64,000 bases of DNA from Streptococcus pneumoniae (GTDB taxonomy: Bacteria > Bacillota > Bacilli > Lactobacillales > Streptococcaceae): positions 1,426,001 through 1,490,000 of the forward strand of contig NZ_LN831051.1 in NCBI RefSeq assembly GCF_001457635.1, given 5' to 3'. This document shows, piece by piece, positions 10,536 to 20,684 of this stretch (position 1 is the first letter of the stretch; each line of letters opens with the position of its first letter). Both the position numbers and the translations under genes were made by a program. Below the pieces are notes generated by a model. That model was not told the origin of the DNA and made no database searches. It saw only the letters and a list, made by a program, of their open reading frames with translations.

Positions 10536-11813
10536 ATGGGATTGTTTGACCGTCTATTCGGAAAAAAAGAAGAACCTAAAATCGAAGAAGTTGTAAAAGA
10601 AGCTCTGGAAAATCTTGATTTGTCTGAAGATGTTGATCCTACCTTCACAGAAGTTGAGGAAGTTTCTCAGGAAGAAGCAGAGGTTGAAATTGTTGAACAA
10701 GCTGTGTTCCAAGAAGAGGAAATCCAAGACACAGTTGAAGAAAGTCTGGATTTAGAGCCAGTTGTAGAAGTTTCTCAAAAAGAAGTCGAAGAATTTCCAC
10801 ACTCAGAAGAAGGGAATACTGAGTTTCTAGAGACTGTAGAAGAAAATAATTCTGAAATTCTTGAAGCAGAAAGGCCTCAAACAGAAGAAACTGTTCAGGA
10901 AAAATATGACCGCAGTCTTAAGAAAACTCGCACAGGTTTCGGTGCCCGCTTGAATGCCTTCTTTGCTAACTTCCGCTCTGTTGACGAAGAATTTTTCGAG
11001 GAACTGGAAGAACTGCTGATTATGAGTGATGTTGGTGTCCAAGTCGCTTCTAACTTAACGGAGGAACTACGTTACGAAGCCAAGCTTGAAAATGCCAAGA
11101 AACCTGATGCACTTCGTCGTGTCATCATTGAGAAATTGGTTGAGCTTTATGAAAAGGATGGTAGCTACGATGAAAGCATCCACTTCCAAGATAACTTGAC
11201 AGTTATGCTCTTTGTTGGTGTGAATGGTGTTGGGAAAACAACTTCTATCGGAAAACTAGCCCACCGCTACAAACAAACTGGTAAGAAGGTCATGCTGGTT
11301 GCAGCAGATACCTTCCGTGCGGGTGCAGTAGCTCAGCTAGCTGAATGGGGCCGACGAGTAGATGTTCCAGTAGTAACTGGACCTGAAAAAGCTGATCCAG
11401 CCAGCGTGGTCTTTGATGGTATGGAACGTGCCGTGGCTGAAGGTATCGATATTCTCATGATTGATACTGCTGGTCGTCTGCAAAATAAGGATAACCTTAT
11501 GGCTGAGTTGGAAAAGATTGGTCGTATTATCAAACGTGTTGTGCCAGAAGCACCACATGAAACCTTCTTGGCACTTGATGCATCAACAGGTCAAAATGCC
11601 CTAGTACAGGCCAAAGAATTTTCGAAAATCACACCTTTAACGGGAATTGTTTTGACTAAGATTGATGGAACTGCTCGAGGAGGTGTGGTTCTAGCCATTC
11701 GTGAAGAACTCAATATTCCTGTAAAATTGATTGGTTTTGGTGAAAAAATCTATGATATTGGAGAGTTTAACTCAGAAAACTTTATGAAAGGTCTCTTGGA
11801 AGGTTTAATCTAA
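10536..11813 (+). CDS. ftsY: Signal recognition particle receptor FtsY
   Basis: GTPase that docks the SRP-ribosome complex at the membrane. The 425 residues comprise a long acidic A domain (residues about 12-120, rich in Glu/Val), an N helical domain (from KYDRSLKKTRTGF) and the G domain. G motifs: GVNGVGKTTSIGKL (G1), DTFRAGA (G2), DTAGRLQNK (G3), TKIDGTARGG (G4) and GFGEKIYDI (G5 region). The acidic domain is typical of streptococcal FtsY and probably associates with membrane or translocon. It is the last gene of the rnc-smc operon; a strong terminator follows. Confidence 0.96.
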   Translation: MGLFDRLFGKKEEPKIEEVVKEALENLDLSEDVDPTFTEVEEVSQEEAEVEIVEQAVFQEEEIQDTVEESLDLEPVVEVSQKEVEEFPHSEEGNTEFLETVEENNSEILEAERPQTEETVQEKYDRSLKKTRTGFGARLNAFFANFRSVDEEFFEELEELLIMSDVGVQVASNLTEELRYEAKLENAKKPDALRRVIIEKLVELYEKDGSYDESIHFQDNLTVMLFVGVNGVGKTTSIGKLAHRYKQTGKKVMLVAADTFRAGAVAQLAEWGRRVDVPVVTGPEKADPASVVFDGMERAVAEGIDILMIDTAGRLQNKDNLMAELEKIGRIIKRVVPEAPHETFLALDASTGQNALVQAKEFSKITPLTGIVLTKIDGTARGGVVLAIREELNIPVKLIGFGEKIYDIGEFNSENFMKGLLEGLI

Positions 11814-11819
11814 TCAGAA

Positions 11820-11860
11820 GCAAAAATCCTGCAAGGCATAAACTTGCAGGAAATTTTTTT
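11820..11860. terminator. Bidirectional terminator between ftsY and zwf
   Basis: Stem TCCTGCAAG 11827-11835 with CTTGCAGGA 11843-11851, followed by a T run on the plus strand and preceded by an A run (T run on the minus strand). It serves both converging genes and overlaps the last bases of zwf. Confidence 0.88.
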
Positions 11861-13346
11861 ATTCTAAGCGACCATCTTGACGATAGGCGATATCTGGTTG
11901 CCAAGTCCATTTGGCACCGAATTTTTCAAGTAGGTCAAAGCTGGCTTGAGGTCCCATGCTTCCAGCTTTATAGTCATGAAGTGGGGCACCATTTTCAGCC
12001 CAGAGCTTTTCAATACGATCAATCAACTTCCATGACGCACCAACTTCATCCCAGTGGCTAAAGTTGGTTGAGTTGTTATTTAGGACATCATAAATCAATT
12101 TCTCGTATGGTTCTGGAGAAGCACCAGTTGCAGTCGCGTCTGTACGATAATCAAGTGAGTTAGGAGCCAAGTTAAATTCTTCTCCTACTTGCTTCCCATT
12201 TAGGCTAAGAGAGAAGCCTTCTGTTGGTTGAATATAGATGGTCAAAATATTTGGAGCAAGTGGTTCTCCAAAGATAGAATACATTTGTTTAAAGACGATG
12301 TTGACATGAGTTCCTTTTTCAGTCAGTCGTTTACCTGTACGGAAAAAGAAAGGAACACCACGGAATCGATCGCTGTCTACAAAGAAGGCACCAGATGTAA
12401 AGGTTTCAGTTGTTGATTCTGGATTCACATTTGGTTCGCTACGATAAGAGATGTATTTCATGCCATCAATCTTACCAGAGCGGTATTGCCCACGGATAAA
12501 GTGTTCTTTGAGTTCTTCATCAGTTGGATGATAGAGGTTTTTAAAGACCTTAATCTTTTCAGCACGAATCTCGTCTTTTGTGAAGCTTGCTGGTTTGTCC
12601 ATGGCGAGGAGCGAAAGAAGTTGTAGAGTGTGGTTTTGGACCATGTCACGGAGGGCACCGGATTGGTCATAGTAGCCACCACGTTCTTCTACACCCAAGC
12701 GCTCCGCAAAGGTAATTTGAACATTGTCGATAAAATCCTTGTTCCAAACGTTTTCAAAAATCAAGTTTGCAAAGCGAACTGCAAAGATGCTTTGGATCAT
12801 TTCCTTACCAAGATAATGGTCGATACGGAAAATTTGTTCTTCGTCAAATGTTGCTAGGAGTTCGTCATTCAACTTGCTTGCAGTTGCGTAATCTGTACCA
12901 AATGGTTTTTCAACGATCAAGCGCTCAAAACCTTTGCCATCGACAATGTTTTCAGATTTGAGGTGTTTGGCAATGGTTCCAAAGAACTGAGGTGCCATAG
13001 ACAAGAAGAAGAGCTTATTGTGTTCAGCTTGGTATTTTTCATTAAGCTCAGCTTGTAATTGACGCAAAGCAATATAATGTTCCGAATCATTGACATCATG
13101 GCTTTGATAGTAGAAGTGGCTAGCAAATTCTTGGGCTTGCTCGGTACTATCTGCCAAATCAAGGATGGACTCGACAACTACAGATTCAAAATATTCCTTA
13201 CTCCAAGGTCTACGGGCAGTTCCAATAACGGCAAAGTGCTTGGAAAGATTGCCGGATTTATATAGTCTAAAAAGGGAAGGGTAGAGCTTGCGTTTAGCCA
13301 GGTCTCCACTCGCACCGAAAATTGTAACAATAACCTTAGATGACAT
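11859..13346 (-). CDS. zwf: Glucose-6-phosphate 1-dehydrogenase
   Basis: First step of the oxidative pentose phosphate branch, making NADPH. The 495-residue length is standard. The N-terminus has the dinucleotide-binding motif GASGDLAKRKLYPSLF, and the active-site signature RIDHYLGKE is present with its His and Lys. The large C-terminal alpha+beta domain is complete to the final WQPDIAYRQ. It lies downstream of glnP-glnQ on the same strand, but a terminator and a separate promoter lie between, so expression may be both coupled to and independent of glnPQ. Confidence 0.96.
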   Translation of the reverse strand: MSSKVIVTIFGASGDLAKRKLYPSLFRLYKSGNLSKHFAVIGTARRPWSKEYFESVVVESILDLADSTEQAQEFASHFYYQSHDVNDSEHYIALRQLQAELNEKYQAEHNKLFFLSMAPQFFGTIAKHLKSENIVDGKGFERLIVEKPFGTDYATASKLNDELLATFDEEQIFRIDHYLGKEMIQSIFAVRFANLIFENVWNKDFIDNVQITFAERLGVEERGGYYDQSGALRDMVQNHTLQLLSLLAMDKPASFTKDEIRAEKIKVFKNLYHPTDEELKEHFIRGQYRSGKIDGMKYISYRSEPNVNPESTTETFTSGAFFVDSDRFRGVPFFFRTGKRLTEKGTHVNIVFKQMYSIFGEPLAPNILTIYIQPTEGFSLSLNGKQVGEEFNLAPNSLDYRTDATATGASPEPYEKLIYDVLNNNSTNFSHWDEVGASWKLIDRIEKLWAENGAPLHDYKAGSMGPQASFDLLEKFGAKWTWQPDIAYRQDGRLE

Positions 13347-13372
13347 CTAGCTACCTAATTTCTATTTTTATT

Positions 13373-13403
13373 CCTAGTCTTGCTAGGTATGAGGAAACCT
13401 CAT
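13373..13403 (-). promoter_or_regulatory. Two tandem hairpins in the zwf leader
   Basis: Perfect inverted repeats CCTAG 13373-13377 with CTAGG 13383-13387, and ATGAGG 13389-13394 with CCTCAT 13398-13403. Both sit between the predicted zwf promoter and its start codon. Function unknown. Confidence 0.4.
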
Positions 13404-13415
13404 TTCATAAACTTA

Positions 13416-13443
13416 ATTCTAACATAATTTTCCGAAAAATCAA
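13416..13443 (-). promoter_or_regulatory. Promoter of zwf
   Basis: Read on the minus strand: TTGATT (13443-13438), 16-bp spacer, TAGAAT (13421-13416) preceded by TGT (extended -10). Confidence 0.6.
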
Positions 13444-13459
13444 AAATTCCAATACGAGG

Positions 13460-13490
13460 TAGAAAAACTGCAAGGAAATCCTTACAGTTT
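13460..13490 (-). terminator. Terminator after glnQ
   Basis: On the minus strand AAACTGTAAGGA (13490-13479) pairs with TCCTTGCAGTTT (13476-13465), one G-U pair and a 2-nt loop, followed by a T run. It probably reduces read-through into zwf. Confidence 0.75.
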
Positions 13491-13494
13491 GAGT

Positions 13495-14235
13495 TTAGAC
13501 GTTTAAGACCTTATCTAAGAACTCTTTCAGACGAGGGTGTTGTGGGTTATCAAAGATTTGGTCAGGTGTTCCGTCTTCAAGGAACTCGCCATCTGCAGTA
13601 AAGATAACGCGGTTGGCAACCTGACGAGCAAATCCCATCTCATGGGTTACGATAATCATGGTCATGCCTTGCTCAGCCAATTCCTTCATAACGTTAAGTA
13701 CGTCTCCAACCATCTCAGGGTCAAGGGCAGAAGTTGGTTCATCGAAGAGCATGATGTCTGGATTCATTGCTAGGCCACGAGCGATGGCCACACGTTGTTT
13801 TTGACCACCTGATAGGCTATCTGGATTGGCATTAGCTTTATCTGCTAGTCCAACCTTTTCAAGCAACTCCATTCCCAATTCCTCAGCTTCTTCCTTAGTC
13901 ATCAACTTGTGCTCAATAGGAGCAAAGGTGATGTTGTCCAATACAGACATATGAGGGAAGAGGTTGAAGTGTTGGAATACCATGCCGATATTTTCACGGA
14001 CGTGGTCAACATTGGTTGTTTTTTCAGTTAAATCATAGCCGTTCACAGTGATGTGACCGCTAGTGACTTCTTCTAAAAGATTGAGGCTACGGAGGAAAGT
14101 TGACTTACCAGAACCTGAAGGACCGATGATACAAACAACATCTCCTTCATAGAACTTAGTCGTAATTCCTTTTAGGACTTCATTTTTTCCATAGTGCTTG
14201 TGTAAATCATTTACATCAATTTTTAATTTTGCCAT
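13495..14235 (-). CDS. glnQ: Glutamine ABC transporter ATP-binding protein
   Basis: The ATPase of a polar amino acid importer energising GlnP. The 246 residues contain Walker [10 protein letters not shown], the Q-loop region [12 protein letters not shown], signature [16 protein letters not shown], Walker [13 protein letters not shown] and the switch His in IIVTHEMGF. It follows glnP by a one-base overlap, so the two are one operon. Identification as glutamine rather than another amino acid rests on the fused binding-protein partner and the GlnR-type box upstream. Confidence 0.94.
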   Translation of the reverse strand: MAKLKIDVNDLHKHYGKNEVLKGITTKFYEGDVVCIIGPSGSGKSTFLRSLNLLEEVTSGHITVNGYDLTEKTTNVDHVRENIGMVFQHFNLFPHMSVLDNITFAPIEHKLMTKEEAEELGMELLEKVGLADKANANPDSLSGGQKQRVAIARGLAMNPDIMLFDEPTSALDPEMVGDVLNVMKELAEQGMTMIIVTHEMGFARQVANRVIFTADGEFLEDGTPDQIFDNPQHPRLKEFLDKVLNV

Positions 14236-16400
14236 TAACGAATCCTCTTTTCTAAGCGTTTCGCTAGTCTAGTCAAAAGTGTGATAATTACAAGATAGAA
14301 GATAGCAAGGATTGCATACATCTTGAAACTTTGGTAGTTACGAGCAATGATAATCTTACCAGTTTGGAAGAGTTCAACCAAACCGATTGCAGATACGATA
14401 GTTGTATCTTTAAGAGCGATAACGAATTGGTTGACAAAGTTTGGCAACATCAATTTAGTTGCTTGTGGCAAGATAATCTTACGCATGGTTTTTCCATAAG
14501 AGATACCCAAGCTTCGGCTGGCTTCCATTTGGCCAACTGGAACGGCCTGAATACCACCACGAACGATTTCAGCGATATAAGCAGCCGCATTGAGTGAGAG
14601 GGCAATTGTTCCAGCTACAAAGTCGTTAATTGGGCTTTGTTGGCCTGTGATAGACTCGATGAAGTTTGGAATTCCCCAGAAGATGAAGGCTGCAAGAATC
14701 ATCAATGGAATACCACGAATAACGTCAACGAAAATCTCAGAGATGACGCGAAGAGATTTGTATGGGCTAACGCTAAACATACCGAAGATAATTCCGATGA
14801 CAATGGCAATAGCAAATGAGATAAGAGCTAGAGCAAGAGTGATACCAAGACCGCTAAGGAGTTGTTTGTAGTTGTTTTGAAGCAAGCCCCAGAGCGTTGT
14901 TTCGTCAACAGTACTTGTTGAAGCAGTTGAAGATTCGCTAGCTAGGTATTTGTCAAGAATCTTTTGGAATTCACCGTTTGCTTTAAGGTTTGCAAGTCCG
15001 TTGTTGAACATTTCAATCAGTTCTGGATTTGCTCCTTTTTTAACGGCAAAGGCTGTTTCACCGATTGGAGTTCCAGAGATTGGAGTTTTCAATTTTTGAC
15101 CTTGGCTGATAGAATATTTGAGAACAGGTTCATCATCCATAACGGCATCAATGGCACCAGTGTTTAAACTGTCATACATTGAAGAACCATCAGCAAAGGT
15201 TTTGATTTTGTAACCGTATTTGCTTTGATTTTCTGTTAGGAAGGTTTGAGAAGCAGTTCCGTTTTTAACACCGACTGTCTTTCCTTTTAGATCTTCATAA
15301 GAAGCAATATTGCTTGATTCTTTGACACCAAGAATGGTATTAGCAGTGTAGTATGATTCTGAGAAGTCAAAAGTTGCCTTACGAGCATCTGTGACAGACA
15401 TACCAGCAATGATACCATCGGCTTGACCAGCTGGGACAGCACTGATAGCAGCATCAAAACCAGGGTTGGTGATTTCAATTTCAAAACCTTGGTCTTTAGC
15501 GATTGCCTTAATCAATTCCATATCAATACCAGTGTATTGGTTGCTTGAATTTTGGAAAACAAAAGGTGCAAAAGAAGAATCGCTGGCAATGATATATTTA
15601 GCCTTAACAGGAATAGCTTTTAATCCTGCGAGAGTGGTTGTAGTTGGCACTGCTGAAGATGATGAAGCAGTCCATTTCTTGATAATTTTATCAAGACTAC
15701 CATCTTTTTTCATTTCAGCCAAGGCTTGGTTAAATTCAGTAACCAGGTGCTCGTATTTACTTCCTTTTTTCACACCGAAAGCAAAACTTCCTACAGCTTC
15801 ACCATCCATTTCAATATGGAGGTCTTGACCTTGGTTAATGGCATATTCGATAACAGGTTTGTCATCCATCATGGCATCGATGGCACCAGCACTCAAGCTG
15901 TTGTTCATTAAATCACCAGTGTCAAATGTTTTAATAGTAAAGCCGTATTTATCTTTGATTGTTTCAAGGAAACGTTGAGCGGCGGTTCCGTTTTTAACAC
16001 CAACGGTTTTGCCAGTTAATTGGTCGTACTTGCTAATTTTGTGTGACTTTGTAGTAGCAATGACAACTTTTGTATCATAGTAAGTATCAGACATGGTGAA
16101 GACTTTTTCACGTTCTTTAGTCTTTGTCATCCCTGCCATGATAGCGTCGGCTTGCCCAGCTTGAACCGCATTGACTGCTGCGTCAAATCCAGGATAGGAC
16201 ATCTGAATGTTCCAGCCTTTAATCTCAGCGACTTTGTTAATAATGTCAACATCAATTCCTTTATAAGTTTGATCTGAATCTTTAAACTCAAAAGGTGCAT
16301 AGGCGGTATCAGAAACAATCTTAATCGTTTCTGCTTTGGCAATACCTAATGAGAAAATTGGGAATAAAATTAGCAAAAATGCTAGAAATTTTTTCTTCAT
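14235..16400 (-). CDS. glnP: Glutamine ABC transporter: two substrate-binding domains fused to permease
   Basis: Membrane subunit of the glutamine/glutamate importer. The order of parts over 721 residues is: signal peptide ([22 protein letters not shown]), first binding domain (residues about 24-250), second binding domain (about 265-490), both of the SBP_bac_3 type with [20 protein letters not shown] starts, then a HisM/GlnP permease with the EAA-type loop ([23 protein letters not shown]). Each transporter homodimer would therefore carry four binding domains, as is known for lactic-acid-bacterial GlnPQ. The two binding domains are clearly paralogous. SD AAAAGGAGA precedes the ATG. Confidence 0.94.
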   Translation of the reverse strand: MKKKFLAFLLILFPIFSLGIAKAETIKIVSDTAYAPFEFKDSDQTYKGIDVDIINKVAEIKGWNIQMSYPGFDAAVNAVQAGQADAIMAGMTKTKEREKVFTMSDTYYDTKVVIATTKSHKISKYDQLTGKTVGVKNGTAAQRFLETIKDKYGFTIKTFDTGDLMNNSLSAGAIDAMMDDKPVIEYAINQGQDLHIEMDGEAVGSFAFGVKKGSKYEHLVTEFNQALAEMKKDGSLDKIIKKWTASSSSAVPTTTTLAGLKAIPVKAKYIIASDSSFAPFVFQNSSNQYTGIDMELIKAIAKDQGFEIEITNPGFDAAISAVPAGQADGIIAGMSVTDARKATFDFSESYYTANTILGVKESSNIASYEDLKGKTVGVKNGTASQTFLTENQSKYGYKIKTFADGSSMYDSLNTGAIDAVMDDEPVLKYSISQGQKLKTPISGTPIGETAFAVKKGANPELIEMFNNGLANLKANGEFQKILDKYLASESSTASTSTVDETTLWGLLQNNYKQLLSGLGITLALALISFAIAIVIGIIFGMFSVSPYKSLRVISEIFVDVIRGIPLMILAAFIFWGIPNFIESITGQQSPINDFVAGTIALSLNAAAYIAEIVRGGIQAVPVGQMEASRSLGISYGKTMRKIILPQATKLMLPNFVNQFVIALKDTTIVSAIGLVELFQTGKIIIARNYQSFKMYAILAIFYLVIITLLTRLAKRLEKRIR

Positions 16401-16433
16401 TTTTAGTCTCCTTTTCCGAATATTCTCTCATTA

Positions 16434-16462
16434 TATCAGAAAAAGTAAAAAAAGGCAAATTG
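16434..16462 (-). promoter_or_regulatory. Promoter of glnPQ
   Basis: On the minus strand: TTGCCT, 17-bp spacer, TATAAT, in the stretch between the GlnR-type box and the glnP ribosome binding site. The coordinates of the outer elements are approximate to one or two bases. Confidence 0.65.
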
Positions 16463-16474
16463 TTATATTTTTCG

Positions 16475-16491
16475 TGTCAGAAAATATAACA
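16475..16491 (-). promoter_or_regulatory. GlnR-type operator upstream of glnPQ
   Basis: TGTCAGAAAATATAACA matches the GlnR/TnrA consensus TGTnA-N7-TnACA at every fixed position. It is part of a larger perfect inverted repeat: GTTATATTTT 16462-16471 with AAAATATAAC 16481-16490. It sits just upstream of the glnP -35. GlnR control of glnPQ is established in pneumococcus; the site here is read from sequence. Confidence 0.8.
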
Positions 16492-16511
16492 TTGATTTTT
16501 CCTTTTCTTTC

Positions 16512-16539
16512 TTGAATTGCTATTAAAAAGTGCTATAAT
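16512..16539 (+). promoter_or_regulatory. Promoter of the CPBP protease gene
   Basis: TTGAAT at 16512-16517 and TATAAT at 16534-16539 with a 16-bp spacer; SD AAGAGGACGGGG precedes the ATG at 16573. Confidence 0.65.
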
Positions 16540-16572
16540 AATAGTATATATAGAAGAAAAGAGGACGGGGAT

Positions 16573-17526
16573 ATGAAGAACAAAAGAATATTTAAAGACT
16601 TCCAAGCTTCAAAAATGAGTTTAAACATTTACACAAGCCCCTTGTTAGCCTTTGTTTTTGTCTTCATAGGAGAGTTTGTGGCTTTTACTTTGTATGGTAT
16701 TGGCTTGTTAGCTCTCATCGGACTTGCTAGAAATTTTGGAGAGGCTGGTCAAAATCTTGCAACCTACTTGCAGACCTTGCATCAGAGCTTGACGGATAAA
16801 ACAAGTGACTTTCGTTTAATTTTAGGATTACTGGCCTTTGGTTTTATTCTTAACACTGTGTTCAGATGGACAAGAAAAGTTGAGAAAAGACCTATTCGAA
16901 CCTTGGGATTTTATAGAGAGAATTTCCTCAGCAATCTTCTGAAAGGATTTAGTCTAGGCTTGGCACTTTTTCTTCTGACCTTGTTAGGTTTAGTGGTCTT
17001 AGGTCAATATCGTTTGGAATCCATTCACTTGAATCCTTATTCTCTTGCCTTTGTCGTCTTTACTATCCCATTTTGGATTTTACAGGGGACAGCAGAAGAA
17101 GTGGTGGCCCGTGCTTGGCTACTTCCTCAATTGGCCTCAAGAACCAATCTAAAACTAGCTATTCTTATATCTAGCCTGTTCTTTACCCTGCTTCATATGG
17201 GCAATTCTGGCCTCACCCCTCTATCTCTAGTAAATCTCTTTTTATTCGGAGTTGCCATGGCTCTTTACCTTCTCAAAACTGATACAGTTTGGGGTGTTGC
17301 AGGTATTCATGGTGCTTGGAATTTTGCTCAGGGTAATCTCTTTGGGATTTTAGTTAGTGGTCAACCGTCAGGAACGTCTCTGATGACCTTTTTACCACAA
17401 GGCAATCAAGATTGGCTATCAGGTGGTTCTTTTGGCATAGAAGGTTCCATTATGACAAGTCTGGTATTACTACTGCTGATTGTCTATCTTGCTAATAAAT
17501 TAAAGAAAGAAAATGAAAGGATGTGA
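16573..17526 (+). CDS. CPBP (Abi/CAAX-like) family intramembrane metalloprotease
   Basis: A 317-residue membrane protein with about seven or eight hydrophobic segments. The family motifs are visible: the glutamate-glutamate-x-x-x-arginine motif (AEEVVARAW, residues about 176-184), then a conserved FTLLHMGN (His), and ...HGAWNF (His) further on. These residues form the predicted zinc site. In Gram-positive bacteria such proteins are linked to bacteriocin self-immunity and peptide processing, but the role of this one is unknown. It is divergent from glnPQ and stands before uvrB. Confidence 0.85.
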   Translation: MKNKRIFKDFQASKMSLNIYTSPLLAFVFVFIGEFVAFTLYGIGLLALIGLARNFGEAGQNLATYLQTLHQSLTDKTSDFRLILGLLAFGFILNTVFRWTRKVEKRPIRTLGFYRENFLSNLLKGFSLGLALFLLTLLGLVVLGQYRLESIHLNPYSLAFVVFTIPFWILQGTAEEVVARAWLLPQLASRTNLKLAILISSLFFTLLHMGNSGLTPLSLVNLFLFGVAMALYLLKTDTVWGVAGIHGAWNFAQGNLFGILVSGQPSGTSLMTFLPQGNQDWLSGGSFGIEGSIMTSLVLLLLIVYLANKLKKENERM

Positions 17527-17545
17527 CTTCGGTCCATCCTTTTCT
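17516..17545 (+). terminator. Terminator overlapping the CPBP gene stop codon
   Basis: AAAGGATG 17516-17523 pairs with CATCCTTT 17535-17542, and GAC 17525-17527 with GTC 17532-17534 around a TTCG tetraloop, leaving a bulged T. A short T run follows. The stop codon (17524-17526) lies inside the stem. Confidence 0.65.
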
Positions 17546-17602
17546 TCGTGAAAATACTATAAGTATGCTAAAATAGGAATAGCACATGGAGAGAGGATTC
17601 TT

Positions 17603-19591
17603 ATGATCAATCACATTACAGATAATCAATTTAAACTAGTATCAAAATATCAACCATCAGGAGATCAACCCCAAGCTATCGAGCAGTTGGTGGATAACAT
17701 TGAGGGGGGAGAAAAAGCTCAGATTCTGATGGGGGCGACTGGAACAGGGAAGACGTATACTATGAGTCAGGTCATTTCTAAAGTCAATAAACCAACTCTG
17801 GTTATTGCCCACAATAAAACTCTGGCTGGTCAGCTCTATGGGGAGTTTAAGGAATTTTTCCCTGAAAATGCAGTTGAGTATTTCGTATCCTACTATGATT
17901 ATTACCAGCCAGAGGCCTATGTCCCTTCTAGCGATACCTATATTGAGAAGGATAGTTCTGTCAATGACGAGATTGACAAGCTTCGCCACTCAGCTACCTC
18001 AGCCCTTTTGGAGCGTAATGATGTTATTGTCGTGGCCTCAGTCTCTTGTATCTATGGTTTGGGTTCGCCCAAGGAATACGCTGATAGTGTCGTTAGTCTC
18101 CGTCCTGGTCTAGAGATTTCTCGTGATAAACTCTTGAATAACTTGGTCGATATTCAGTTTGAACGCAATGATATTGATTTCCAACGCGGAAGATTTCGCG
18201 TTCGTGGGGATGTGGTAGAGATTTTCCCAGCTTCCCGAGATGAACATGCCTTTCGAGTAGAATTTTTTGGAGACGAAATTGACCGTATTCGTGAAGTTGA
18301 GGCTCTGACAGGTCAGGTGTTGGGAGAAGTGGATCATTTAGCGATTTTCCCAGCGACACACTTTGTGACCAATGACGACCACATGGAAGTTGCCATTGCA
18401 AAGATTCAGGCCGAGTTGGAAGAACAATTAGCTGTCTTTGAAAAGGAAGGTAAACTGCTTGAAGCCCAGCGTTTGAAACAGCGGACAGAGTATGATATCG
18501 AAATGTTGCGTGAGATGGGCTATACCAATGGGGTTGAAAATTATTCTCGCCACATGGATGGACGGAGCGAAGGAGAGCCTCCTTATACGCTTCTCGACTT
18601 CTTCCCAGATGATTTCTTGATTATGATTGACGAGAGTCATATGACCATAGGGCAAATCAAGGGCATGTACAATGGAGACCGTTCGCGTAAAGAAATGCTG
18701 GTTAATTATGGTTTCCGTTTGCCGTCTGCTTTGGACAATCGTCCTCTCCGTCGGGAGGAGTTTGAGAGTCACGTTCATCAGATTGTTTACGTTTCAGCGA
18801 CACCTGGTGACTATGAAAATGAACAGACCGAGACAGTGATTGAGCAAATCATTCGTCCAACGGGACTCTTGGATCCAGAGGTGGAAGTCCGTCCGACTAT
18901 GGGACAGATTGATGACCTCTTGGGTGAAATCAATGCCCGCGTTGAAAAAAATGAGCGTACCTTTATCACAACTTTGACCAAGAAAATGGCAGAGGATTTG
19001 ACCGACTACTTCAAGGAAATGGGTATCAAGGTCAAGTACATGCACTCGGATATCAAGACTTTGGAACGGACGGAGATTATCCGTGACCTGCGCTTGGGTG
19101 TCTTTGATGTCTTGGTCGGAATTAACCTGCTCCGTGAAGGAATTGACGTTCCTGAAGTGAGCCTCGTAGCTATTCTCGATGCTGACAAGGAAGGTTTCCT
19201 TCGCAACGAACGTGGACTCATCCAGACTATTGGACGTGCTGCTCGTAACAGTGAAGGCCATGTCATCATGTATGCAGACACGGTTACCCAGTCTATGCAA
19301 CGTGCTATCGATGAAACTGCCCGCCGTCGGAAAATTCAGATGGCCTATAATGAAGAGCATGGTATCGTACCACAGACAATCAAGAAAGAAATCCGTGACC
19401 TGATTGCCGTGACCAAGGCAGTTGCTAAGGAAGAGGACAAGGAAGTCGACATCAATAGCCTCAACAAACAAGAGCGCAAAGAACTCGTCAAGAAACTAGA
19501 AAAACAAATGCAAGAAGCCGTCGAAGTGCTTGACTTTGAACTGGCGGCTCAGATCCGTGATATGATGTTGGAAGTCAAGGCCTTGGATTAG
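17603..19591 (+). CDS. uvrB: UvrABC nucleotide excision repair subunit B
   Basis: Damage-verifying helicase-like subunit of excision repair. The 662 residues show Walker [15 protein letters not shown] (about 43-56), the beta-hairpin [21 protein letters not shown] (about 96-116), DESHMTIGQ (Walker B region), helicase motif VIL-type [16 protein letters not shown], and a C-terminal UVR domain ([21 protein letters not shown]) that binds UvrC. SD GAGAGAGG precedes the ATG. It is the first gene of a plus-strand group; UvrA and UvrC are not in the window. Confidence 0.97.
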   Translation: MINHITDNQFKLVSKYQPSGDQPQAIEQLVDNIEGGEKAQILMGATGTGKTYTMSQVISKVNKPTLVIAHNKTLAGQLYGEFKEFFPENAVEYFVSYYDYYQPEAYVPSSDTYIEKDSSVNDEIDKLRHSATSALLERNDVIVVASVSCIYGLGSPKEYADSVVSLRPGLEISRDKLLNNLVDIQFERNDIDFQRGRFRVRGDVVEIFPASRDEHAFRVEFFGDEIDRIREVEALTGQVLGEVDHLAIFPATHFVTNDDHMEVAIAKIQAELEEQLAVFEKEGKLLEAQRLKQRTEYDIEMLREMGYTNGVENYSRHMDGRSEGEPPYTLLDFFPDDFLIMIDESHMTIGQIKGMYNGDRSRKEMLVNYGFRLPSALDNRPLRREEFESHVHQIVYVSATPGDYENEQTETVIEQIIRPTGLLDPEVEVRPTMGQIDDLLGEINARVEKNERTFITTLTKKMAEDLTDYFKEMGIKVKYMHSDIKTLERTEIIRDLRLGVFDVLVGINLLREGIDVPEVSLVAILDADKEGFLRNERGLIQTIGRAARNSEGHVIMYADTVTQSMQRAIDETARRRKIQMAYNEEHGIVPQTIKKEIRDLIAVTKAVAKEEDKEVDINSLNKQERKELVKKLEKQMQEAVEVLDFELAAQIRDMMLEVKALD

Positions 19592-19600
19592 GGGAATAGT

Positions 19601-20157
19601 ATGATTTATTTAAGAAAGTTAAAGAGAGAAGATTTGATGTCTTTATGGGAAATGGCTTATTCACAACTTAATCCAGTTTGGAAACAGTATGATGCTCCCT
19701 ATTATGATGATTATCAGTATTTTTCAAATTTTAAAGAATTCGAACTACAAAAATCAGAATCCATTTTAAGCAACTCAAATCGCCTTGGTATTTTTGTTGA
19801 TGATAAACTAGTTGGGACTGTTTCGCGTTATTGGGTATGTAAACAAACAAGATGGATGGAATTGGTATTTATGATAAAAAATTCTGGAACACTGGTATTG
19901 GGAAAGTTGCTATGTTGCAGTGGATAGATAGGACGTTTCAGGATTACTTGGAGTTGGAGCATCTGGTTTTGACAACTTGGTCAGGAAATCTTGGTATGAT
20001 GAAACTTGCTGAAAAATTAAGAATGAAAAAAGAAGCTCATATTCCAAAAGTTCGTTATTATCAAGGTAAATATTTTGATAGTATTAAATATGGTATTTTG
20101 AGAGAAGACTGGGAGAAAATAAATGACGGTTATTATCAAATCAATGGAAACTCCTGA
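19601..20157 (+). pseudogene. GNAT-family N-acetyltransferase broken by a frameshift
   Basis: Two overlapping frames together make one acetyltransferase. The first (19601-19927) runs MIYLRKLKREDL... to CKQTRWMEL; the second (in use from about 19856 to 20157) continues GIYDKKFWNTGIG...LVLTTWSGNLGMMKLAEKLRM. The shift falls in the GGAATTGG stretch near 19856-19862, and restoring one A (GAAATTGG) joins the frames as WME-IGI. The acetyl-CoA binding region is thus separated from the N-terminal half. The end overlaps the next acetyltransferase gene by 35 bases. A sequencing error cannot be excluded. Confidence 0.8.
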
Positions 20158-20611
20158 AGAGATAGAAGGCAAATCCCTCGTTCACTGGCAAACGTGGAGA
20201 GAGTCTTATGATGACCTTTTGCCTGCGGAATTTCAGGATACAATGACATTAGAAAGATGTCGATTCTTTAGTCAAAAGTATCCAGAAAATACATTGATTG
20301 CGATGGATGGCGTGAAGGTGGTTGGTTTTATCAGTTATGGCAATTTTCGTGATGAGACTATTCAAGCTGGTGAAATTATTGCTTTATATGTTTTAAAAGA
20401 CTATTATGGAAAAGGTATCGCACAAAAGTTAATGAAAGCAGCTTTGACTGCTCTTAATCATTTTTCTGAAATTTTCTTATGGGTATTGAAAGATAACAAG
20501 CGCGCCATTGCTTTCTATCAAAAAATGGGTTTTACTTTTGATGGACAAGAAAAAATACTTGAACTTGGAAAGCCTATAAAGGAAAAACGAATGGTGTTCT
20601 ATTCTAAATAA
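20123..20611 (+). CDS. GNAT-family N-acetyltransferase
   Basis: A 162-residue single-domain acetyltransferase. The acetyl-CoA site shows as IIALYVLKDYYGKGIAQKLMKAAL (motif A, with the Gly-rich turn YYGKGIAQ) followed by the motif B region LWVLKDNKRAIAFYQKMGF. The substrate is unknown. It starts inside the 3' end of the frameshifted acetyltransferase, so it is probably translated by coupling from that transcript. The two proteins are not close copies. Confidence 0.9.
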   Translation: MTVIIKSMETPEEIEGKSLVHWQTWRESYDDLLPAEFQDTMTLERCRFFSQKYPENTLIAMDGVKVVGFISYGNFRDETIQAGEIIALYVLKDYYGKGIAQKLMKAALTALNHFSEIFLWVLKDNKRAIAFYQKMGFTFDGQEKILELGKPIKEKRMVFYSK

Positions 20612-20684
20612 TTTTAAAAAAGTAAAAGATAATATCTCTGGTAGTAAGTCTGAAAATTTAATAAATTAGAAAGCGAGTAAATTT

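Noticed and set aside
18794..19471. A 225-residue minus-strand frame inside uvrB
   Set aside because: It is an antisense shadow of the uvrB coding sequence with no ribosome binding site or family resemblance.
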